DNA of 64,000 nt from Lysobacter stagni. Lineage in GTDB: Bacteria > Pseudomonadota > Gammaproteobacteria > Xanthomonadales > Xanthomonadaceae. This document shows, in pieces, positions 55,586 through 61,228 of the stretch. The stretch covers positions 1,310,001 through 1,374,000 of the forward strand of contig NZ_JASGBI010000001.1 in NCBI RefSeq assembly GCF_030053425.1, written 5' to 3'. A model generated the notes under the pieces. That model saw only the letters and a program-made list of their open reading frames with translations. It was not told the DNA's origin and did not search any database. The stretch's first letter is position 1. Each line of letters opens with the position of its first letter. Position numbers and translations under genes: made by a program.

Positions 55586-56916
55586 TGGTCCATGCGGCGC
55601 AGACCGGCGACGACCGGTCCATGGAGGAAATGCGCGAAGCCGGGCAGGGACGCACCGTGCTCGTGCTGGGTGCGGGCGGCTTCATCGCCGGCTTCATCAT
55701 CGCTGCCCTGCGCACGCACGGCTGGCGCGTGATTCGCGGCGTACGTCGTCCCGAGCGCGACGGCGATACGCGCATCTGCGATCTGAGCGATGACACCACG
55801 GACTGGCGCGCCGTCGTCGCCGGCGTGGACGTGGTCGTCAATGCGGCTGGCATCCTGCGCGAGTCGGGGCAGCAGCGTTTCGAAGCGATCCATGACGGGG
55901 CGCCATTCGCATTGGCGCAGGCATGCGTGGATCTCGGCGTGCGCCGGTTCGTGCAGGTTTCCGCGCTGGGGCGCCCGGAGGACGGCGAGTTTGTAGCTTC
56001 CAAGCATCGATTCGACGAGGCCTTGCTGCGCCTGCCATTGAGCGCTGTGGTGCTGCGACCGTCCGTTGTCTATTCGACGCGCGGATCCTACGGAGGCACA
56101 TCGCTGCTGCGCGCGATGGCGGCTCTGCCGGGGGTGCTTGCGCTTCCGGGACGCGGTGACTGGCCGCTGCAGCCGCTGTCGGCCGAGGACCTTGGCGAAC
56201 TCGTGGCAAGGGCTGCCACCGGTTCGGCAACCGGCGTGTTCGAAGTCGCCGGGCCTGCGCCCGTCATGCTAGGGGAGTACCTGCATCGCTGGCGGCATTG
56301 GCTGCGCGTCGGGCCCGCTGTGACCCTGCAAGTGCCGGTGTGGCTGGTGTCCGCGGCGGCATGGCTGGGCGAACGATGCGGTGTTGGCCCGCTGGGCGAG
56401 ACGATGTGGAAGATGCTGCAGCGGGGCAACGTGGCCTCGTCAGACGCCTCAGTGCGGCTGCATGAAGCGTTCGGCATGGTGCCGCGCGCGCTGGACGACG
56501 TACTCGTGAGCGAACCCAGCCAGGTGCAGGACCGCTGGCACGCGCGACTGTACTGGCTTGGTCCGCTGCTGCGCGTGGCGGTCGCGGCTCTGTTCCTGCT
56601 TTCGGCATTCTCGGGACTGCTTGCACCTGTGGCGACGATCGAATCGCTCGTGCGCGACAGCGTGCTGTCGGCGTGGCATCCGGTGGCGATGGCACGACTC
56701 GCGGCCGTGCTGGACCTGGCGCTCGGTGCGTGGCTGCTCACCGGTCGCGCGCCGCGCATCGCGACGGCATCGATGATCGTGCCGGTGCTGGTTTACACCC
56801 TGGTATTCGGCAGCCTGCTTCCGCAGTCGTGGCTGGAACCGCTGGGGGGCATGGCCAAGAACCTGGTGGTGCTTCCCGCGTTGGCCGTGCTGTGGGTCCT
56901 TGGCGATCGGCGCTGA
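55585..56916 (+). CDS. SDR (NAD-binding) domain fused to a DoxX-like membrane domain
   Basis: A 443-residue fusion. Residues about 23-290 are an extended short-chain dehydrogenase/NmrA-like domain with the nucleotide motif LGAGGFIAGFI; the usual Tyr-x3-Lys is not evident, although SKHRFDEALL occupies that position. Residues about 310-440 hold three to four membrane helices of DoxX-like type (RVAVAALFLLSAFSGLLAP, MARLAAVLDLALGAWLLTG). The role is unknown; DoxX-like proteins are linked to redox and thiol balance. ATG 55585 overlaps the regulator stop; an internal ATG at 55621 is possible. It precedes a DUF2269 membrane protein by 12 bases. Confidence 0.82.
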   Translation: MVHAAQTGDDRSMEEMREAGQGRTVLVLGAGGFIAGFIIAALRTHGWRVIRGVRRPERDGDTRICDLSDDTTDWRAVVAGVDVVVNAAGILRESGQQRFEAIHDGAPFALAQACVDLGVRRFVQVSALGRPEDGEFVASKHRFDEALLRLPLSAVVLRPSVVYSTRGSYGGTSLLRAMAALPGVLALPGRGDWPLQPLSAEDLGELVARAATGSATGVFEVAGPAPVMLGEYLHRWRHWLRVGPAVTLQVPVWLVSAAAWLGERCGVGPLGETMWKMLQRGNVASSDASVRLHEAFGMVPRALDDVLVSEPSQVQDRWHARLYWLGPLLRVAVAALFLLSAFSGLLAPVATIESLVRDSVLSAWHPVAMARLAAVLDLALGAWLLTGRAPRIATASMIVPVLVYTLVFGSLLPQSWLEPLGGMAKNLVVLPALAVLWVLGDRR

Positions 56917-56928
56917 ACTGGAGCTTGC

Positions 56929-57393
56929 ATGACCTATCTCTGGCTGAAGTGGATTCACATCCTGTCTTCGACCTTGCTGTTCGGCACCGGATTAGGCATC
57001 GCGTTCTTCATGTGGATGGCGCACCGGCGGGGCGATGCGCGCCTGATCGCCGACACCGCGCGCCACGTCGTCATCGCCGACACGGTATTCACCGCGCCGG
57101 CCGTGATCGTGCAACTGGCCACGGGGCTTTGGCTGACCCGTCTCCTCGGCCTTCCACTGGGTCTGTTCTGGGTGAAGGCGGCGCTGCTGCTGTTCTTCGT
57201 CATCGGCGCATGCTGGCTGCCCGTGCTGTGGCTGCAGGTCCGCGCGCGCGACCTGGCCCGCGAATGCGTGGCAACAGGGCAACCCCTGCCTTCGTCGTAT
57301 CACCGCGCCATGCGGTGGTGGTTCTGGCTCGGCTGGCCCGCCTTCCTCAGCGTTATCGCCATCTTCTGGCTGATGGTGACCAAGCCGGCCTGA
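56929..57393 (+). CDS. DUF2269-family membrane protein
   Basis: A 154-residue integral membrane protein with four predicted helices (WIHILSSTLLFGTGLGIAFF; TVFTAPAVIVQLATGLWLT; LFWVKAALLLFFVIGACWLP; WWFWLGWPAFLSVIAIFWLM). The N-terminal KWIHILSSTLLFGTGLG matches the DUF2269 pattern. Its function is unknown. It directly follows the SDR/DoxX-like fusion and may form a membrane unit with it. Confidence 0.85.
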   Translation: MTYLWLKWIHILSSTLLFGTGLGIAFFMWMAHRRGDARLIADTARHVVIADTVFTAPAVIVQLATGLWLTRLLGLPLGLFWVKAALLLFFVIGACWLPVLWLQVRARDLARECVATGQPLPSSYHRAMRWWFWLGWPAFLSVIAIFWLMVTKPA

Positions 57394-57435
57394 GCACCTA
57401 CGGCGTCCGGCGGGATTAGCGGCGATAATGCGCGG

Positions 57436-58353
57436 ATGGATACGTTGCGCATCGCCACCCGCAAGAGCCCGCTCGCCCTGTGGCAGAGCGAACACGTCGC
57501 CGAGCGCCTGCGGGAAGTCTTCCCGGGCCTCCGGGTCGAACTCGTGCCGATGAGCACGCGCGGCGACGAGGTGCTGGACCGCTCGCTGGCGGCGATCGGC
57601 GGCAAGGGCCTGTTCCTGAAGGAGCTGGAGCTGGCGATGCTGCGCGGCGAGGCGGACTGCGCGGTGCATTCGCTGAAGGATGTGCCGATGGAACTGGAGC
57701 CCGGCTTCGCGCTGCCGGCGATCCTGGCCCGTGCGGACTATGCCGACGCCTTCGTCAGCAATCATTTCGATGACATCGCGGCGCTGCCGCAGGGCGCGCG
57801 CGTGGGCACCTCGTCGTTGCGCCGTCAGGCGCAACTGCGCGCGCTGCGTCCGGACCTGCAGCTGCGCGACCTGCGCGGCAACGTCAACACGCGTCTGGCC
57901 AAGCTCGACGCGGGCGAATACGACGCCATCGTGCTGGCCTGTGCGGGTCTGCAACGGCTGGGTTTCGATGCGCGCATCCGTTCGCGGCTGCAGGCCCCGC
58001 ACTGGCTGCCCGCGCCCGCGCAGGGCGCGGTGGCGATCGAATGCCGGGACGACGACCTCGCCACGCGCGAGCTGTGCGCGCGTCTGGACGACAGCGCCAC
58101 GCGCACCTGCGCGGAAGCCGAGCGTGCGATGAACCGTGCCTTGCACGGCAGCTGTCACGTGCCGGTTGCGGCATTCGCGCAGCTCAGTGGCGAGCACCTG
58201 CACCTGTCGGGTCTGGTGGGTTCAGCCAGCGAAGGCCGCCTGGTGCGCGCGGACGCCGAAGGCCGGGGCGATGCTCCCGAATGCCTGGGGCTGGAAGTCG
58301 CGCAGATGTTGCTGGAGCAGGGTGCGGGCGAGTTGATCGGCGAAGCCGACTGA
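57436..58353 (+). CDS. hemC: Hydroxymethylbilane synthase (porphobilinogen deaminase)
   Basis: A 305-residue HemC, joining four porphobilinogen molecules into hydroxymethylbilane in haem synthesis. The dipyrromethane cofactor cysteine is Cys240 in [11 protein letters not shown]; the substrate loop is [24 protein letters not shown] opens the protein. hemD, often next to hemC, is absent; a repeat element and a convergent gene follow instead. Confidence 0.96.
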   Translation: MDTLRIATRKSPLALWQSEHVAERLREVFPGLRVELVPMSTRGDEVLDRSLAAIGGKGLFLKELELAMLRGEADCAVHSLKDVPMELEPGFALPAILARADYADAFVSNHFDDIAALPQGARVGTSSLRRQAQLRALRPDLQLRDLRGNVNTRLAKLDAGEYDAIVLACAGLQRLGFDARIRSRLQAPHWLPAPAQGAVAIECRDDDLATRELCARLDDSATRTCAEAERAMNRALHGSCHVPVAAFAQLSGEHLHLSGLVGSASEGRLVRADAEGRGDAPECLGLEVAQMLLEQGAGELIGEAD

Positions 58354-58362
58354 GGTCGATGC

Positions 58363-58483
58363 CTTCCCTTCTCCCCTCGTGGGAGAAGGTGCCCGCAGGG
58401 CGGAAGAGGGGGCACGCAGTGCTTTGACGACCCTCTCCCTGGCCGCATTCGCGGCCTGACCCTCTCCCACAAGGGGAGAGGGC
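58363..58483. repeat. Intergenic repeat, family 2 (copy 2)
   Basis: A 121-base element nearly colinear with 24726-24860: CTTCCCTTCT, GAAGGTGCCCGCAGGGCGGA, GGCCGC-attc-GCGGCC, and CCCTCTCCC-acaag-GGGAGAGGG. It lies between convergent genes hemC and 58488-59147 and its strong right-hand stem could stop transcription from either side. Confidence 0.85.
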
Positions 58484-58487
58484 AAGG

Positions 58488-59147
58488 TCAGAACCGCCTG
58501 CGCAACTCGATTTTGCTTTCCGCGGTTTCCTTGCCGCCGCCACCCTGCGTGTCGTGGCGGATCGCGAAGTCGCTTTCCAGCGTCCAGTCCGGCCACAGGT
58601 TCACGTCCAGGCTCATCGACTGTTTGACGAAGGCCTCGCCGCGGCCGCTCTCGAACTGCACGCGTTGCCGCCACTGCGCGCGTTCGCCGATCTGCTGGCC
58701 GAAGTTGAGTTCACCGCGCAGGACCGGTCCGGCCTGGTTGATGCCGTCGTCGTACAGCGGTGCCAGGCGATAACCCGCGCCGAGCGAGAGTCCCAGCTGC
58801 GTCGGGCCGTCGCGCATTGCCTGCACGTTGTAGCGCGTGCCGATGCGGAAATCGTTGGAGTACAGCGCCTTGCTGTCGCGTGGCGTGGCCGGTGCGCTGA
58901 GCGAGGCGTAACGCTGACTGCCGGGCAGGCGGACGGTGCGCTGGCGCGGATCGCGGGGTTCCGCCGGCATCGGTGCGGACAGCGCGACCTGCCATTCCTC
59001 GTCGCCGCAGCGCGTGGAAAAGCAGTACAGCCGCATCTGCGCCGGATCGCTGGCGATGGCGATCAACGTCGGGTCGCCATTCAACGCTGGCGAGGGCAGG
59101 GTGAGGAAGGCGCCGCCGAGAAGGCCGGTCGCGAGTGCACCGAGCAT
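58488..59147 (-). CDS. Putative outer-membrane beta-barrel protein
   Basis: A 219-residue protein with a short hydrophobic N-terminus (MLGALATGLLGGAFLTLPSP), two cysteines (RLYCFSTRCGDEE), and a C-terminal half of alternating strands (GLSLGAGYRLAPLYDDG, RGELNFGQQIG, WTLESDFAIRHD) that ends in phenylalanine, as outer-membrane barrels do. The second half recalls DUF481/YdiY-type proteins. I cannot assign a function. No ribosome site is evident before ATG 59147. It is convergent with hemC. Confidence 0.7.
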   Translation of the reverse strand: MLGALATGLLGGAFLTLPSPALNGDPTLIAIASDPAQMRLYCFSTRCGDEEWQVALSAPMPAEPRDPRQRTVRLPGSQRYASLSAPATPRDSKALYSNDFRIGTRYNVQAMRDGPTQLGLSLGAGYRLAPLYDDGINQAGPVLRGELNFGQQIGERAQWRQRVQFESGRGEAFVKQSMSLDVNLWPDWTLESDFAIRHDTQGGGGKETAESKIELRRRF

Positions 59148-59251
59148 GGTCAGGTTGGTTGAATGCGGACGAGTGGCGGCATGAAAGCGCTTTCATACCG
59201 GTGCGACAGTGTGCCAGAGCGCAGATGAATACGCCTCCAACCCGCCCGGCT

Positions 59252-60229
59252 TCAGTAGTAAAGCGTGACCATGTGCCGCGCCTGGGCGAAGAACAGCCAG
59301 CGTTCCACCAGCACGCCCAGCAACGCGAGCACCGCGCCGAGCGTGAACACCGGGCCGGCCCATTCGGGATGCGCCCATGCCAGCCATGCCGTCACCGCGG
59401 GCACCAGCGCAAACAGCAGCACCGAGATCGCGCGCAGCACGCGCGCATGCTTGCGCGCCAATACGTAGCCCATCTCGCGGTTGAGGTAGTTGTCCTGTGT
59501 GTGCGGGCGCTCGAACACCTCGACCTCGCGACCGGGCAGGCCGACCGCATCGCCGCGCGTGGCGCCCAGTGGCTGCCGGTCGATGCGATGCCAGTAGACC
59601 AGCTTCAATGCCGCGGCGACGAACGCGAGCACGAACGTCACCAGCAGGTTTACCGCGAGGGCTTCGTCCGACAGCCCGGCCCAGTTGACCAGCGCCATCA
59701 GCACCAGCCAGCCGCCGAGGATGGCGAACATCAGATAGGCCGGCACCACCAGCGCCTGCCGCCATGCGGGAATGGGCTTGAGCGAGGCGTAGATCATCGC
59801 CGTGCATACCACCGTGATGAGCGACAGCAGCAGCATCGCCGCCGCCAGCACGGGCACCACAGGGCCCTGCAACAGGGCGGTGGAACGGGTGGAGAACACG
59901 GCCGCCACCACGCCCAGCAGGGCCAGCACCGGCAGCGCCGTCAACACCGCGAACACGCCCTCGCGCGACAACCACGAACTGCGCCACTGCGAGAACGCAC
60001 GCCACGCGCGCGCCGGTTTGCCGAGGTGGAACATCGAGCTCACCAGGCCGACGGTGGTCAACAACAGTCCGACCAGCAGCATCACGCCCCACAGCAGCGG
60101 CACCACGCCCTGCGTTGGCGCGCGTCCCTGCAGATAGGGCATCAGCATGAAGGCGCCGGTCCAGACCAGCAGGCCATAGCCCGCGCCGGAGAGTGTGGTG
60201 AACAGCAGGACGGAGAACGCTGGATGCAT
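59252..60229 (-). CDS. DmsC-like membrane anchor of the molybdoenzyme complex
   Basis: A 325-residue polytopic protein with eight to nine helices of the DmsC/DMSO-reductase anchor family (FSVLLFTTLSGAGYGLLVW at the N-terminus; SSMFHLGKPARAWRAFSQWR; LSREGVF). It would hold the iron-sulfur and catalytic subunits at the inner membrane and exchange electrons with the quinone pool. It begins ten bases after the iron-sulfur subunit ends, the last gene of a four-gene run. Confidence 0.9.
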   Translation of the reverse strand: MHPAFSVLLFTTLSGAGYGLLVWTGAFMLMPYLQGRAPTQGVVPLLWGVMLLVGLLLTTVGLVSSMFHLGKPARAWRAFSQWRSSWLSREGVFAVLTALPVLALLGVVAAVFSTRSTALLQGPVVPVLAAAMLLLSLITVVCTAMIYASLKPIPAWRQALVVPAYLMFAILGGWLVLMALVNWAGLSDEALAVNLLVTFVLAFVAAALKLVYWHRIDRQPLGATRGDAVGLPGREVEVFERPHTQDNYLNREMGYVLARKHARVLRAISVLLFALVPAVTAWLAWAHPEWAGPVFTLGAVLALLGVLVERWLFFAQARHMVTLYY

Positions 60230-60239
60230 GCGGAAGGAC

Positions 60240-61007
60240 TCAGCGGCTGAGTACGCGGTCGAGCCAGCGCAGCACGGGCGGCAGCGCGGCGGTATCGAGG
60301 GTTTCGGTGGGCACCGGAGACGGTGTCTGTGCGTCGCCGGCCCGGCGCGGGCGCGGTGGCAGGTACTGGTTCACGGGCTGGTAGCCCAGTTGCGGCAGCA
60401 GGTCCACGCCGCCGCGCTCGGCCACCAGTTTCGACACCTTCGATTCCGGATCGCCCAGGTCTCCGAAATGGCGTGCACGCGTGGGGCAGGCCTGCACGCA
60501 GGCGGGCTGACGTTCGCTCTCGTCGAGGTTCTCGTTGTAGATGCGGTCGATGCACAGCGTGCATTTCTTCATCACGCCCTCGACGTGGCTGTACTCGCGC
60601 GCGCCGTACGGACATGCCCACGAACACAGCTTGCAACCGATGCACTTGTCCTCGTCCACCAGCACGATGCCGTCCTCCGCGCGCTTGTAGCTGGCGCCGG
60701 TCGGGCACACGGTCACGCACGCGGGCTGCTCACAATGCAGGCACGAACGCGGGAAGTGCAGGGTCATCGCCGGCTGCGCGGGCGCATCGCCGCACGAGGG
60801 CGTTGCCGCCACTTCATAGCTGTGTACGCGGTTGAACCACACGCCCGACGGATCGTCGCCGTAGGGTTTTTCGTCGGTCAGCGGCGCGGCGAAGCCCCCG
60901 GCGTTCCATTCCTTGCAGCTCACCGCGCAGGCATGGCAGCCCACGCAGGTGTCCAGGTCGATGACCAGGCCCAGCTTCTTCTTCGACGGCGGCGGAAGGT
61001 CGGTCAT
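60240..61007 (-). CDS. 4Fe-4S electron-transfer subunit (DmsB/SoeB-like)
   Basis: A 255-residue ferredoxin-type subunit with sixteen cysteines for four [4Fe-4S] clusters: CVGCHACAVSC, CLHCEQPACVTVCP, CIGCKLCSWACPYG, and CTLC with CVQACP. No signal peptide, so the complex probably faces the cytoplasm unless carried by another subunit. A C-terminal proline-rich tail (VNQYLPPRPRRAGD) extends beyond the cluster domain. ATG 61007 begins MTDLPPPSKKKLGLVIDLD; upstream frame is only overlap with the next gene. Confidence 0.93.
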   Translation of the reverse strand: MTDLPPPSKKKLGLVIDLDTCVGCHACAVSCKEWNAGGFAAPLTDEKPYGDDPSGVWFNRVHSYEVAATPSCGDAPAQPAMTLHFPRSCLHCEQPACVTVCPTGASYKRAEDGIVLVDEDKCIGCKLCSWACPYGAREYSHVEGVMKKCTLCIDRIYNENLDESERQPACVQACPTRARHFGDLGDPESKVSKLVAERGGVDLLPQLGYQPVNQYLPPRPRRAGDAQTPSPVPTETLDTAALPPVLRWLDRVLSR

Positions 61008-61012
61008 GCGGT

Positions 61013-61228
61013 TCAGCGGCGCCGTGCGGTGCTGAGCAGCCACACGCCAAGGGCGAATATGCCGATGCCGAAGGTGACGCTGGGCAGCATGCCGACGACC
61101 AGCGGCATCAGCGAGTCGCCCGAGTTCGGCGACGATGCCGGATCGAGCACGCCGAAGCTCATCAGGATCATCACCGCGAATCCGGCGACGATGCACAGCC
61201 AGCCGGCGAGGATGCGAATGGATTTCAT
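61013..61228 (-). CDS. Small two-helix membrane protein in the molybdoenzyme operon
   Basis: A 71-residue protein with two hydrophobic segments (IRILAGWLCIVAGFAVMILM and LVVGMLPSVTFGIGIFALGV) joined by a short polar loop. Its ATG overlaps the stop of the catalytic subunit by four bases (ATGA) and it ends five bases before the iron-sulfur subunit starts, so it is translated with the complex. Standard DmsABC or SoeABC operons have no such gene that I know of; it could be an extra anchor, an assembly factor or a subunit of unknown type. I do not recognise a family. Confidence 0.75.
   Translation of the reverse strand: MKSIRILAGWLCIVAGFAVMILMSFGVLDPASSPNSGDSLMPLVVGMLPSVTFGIGIFALGVWLLSTARRR

Noticed and set aside
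58353..58488. Possible hidden hemD or small gene after hemC
   Set aside because: The interval is filled by the family-2 repeat and is too short for a gene of that kind.
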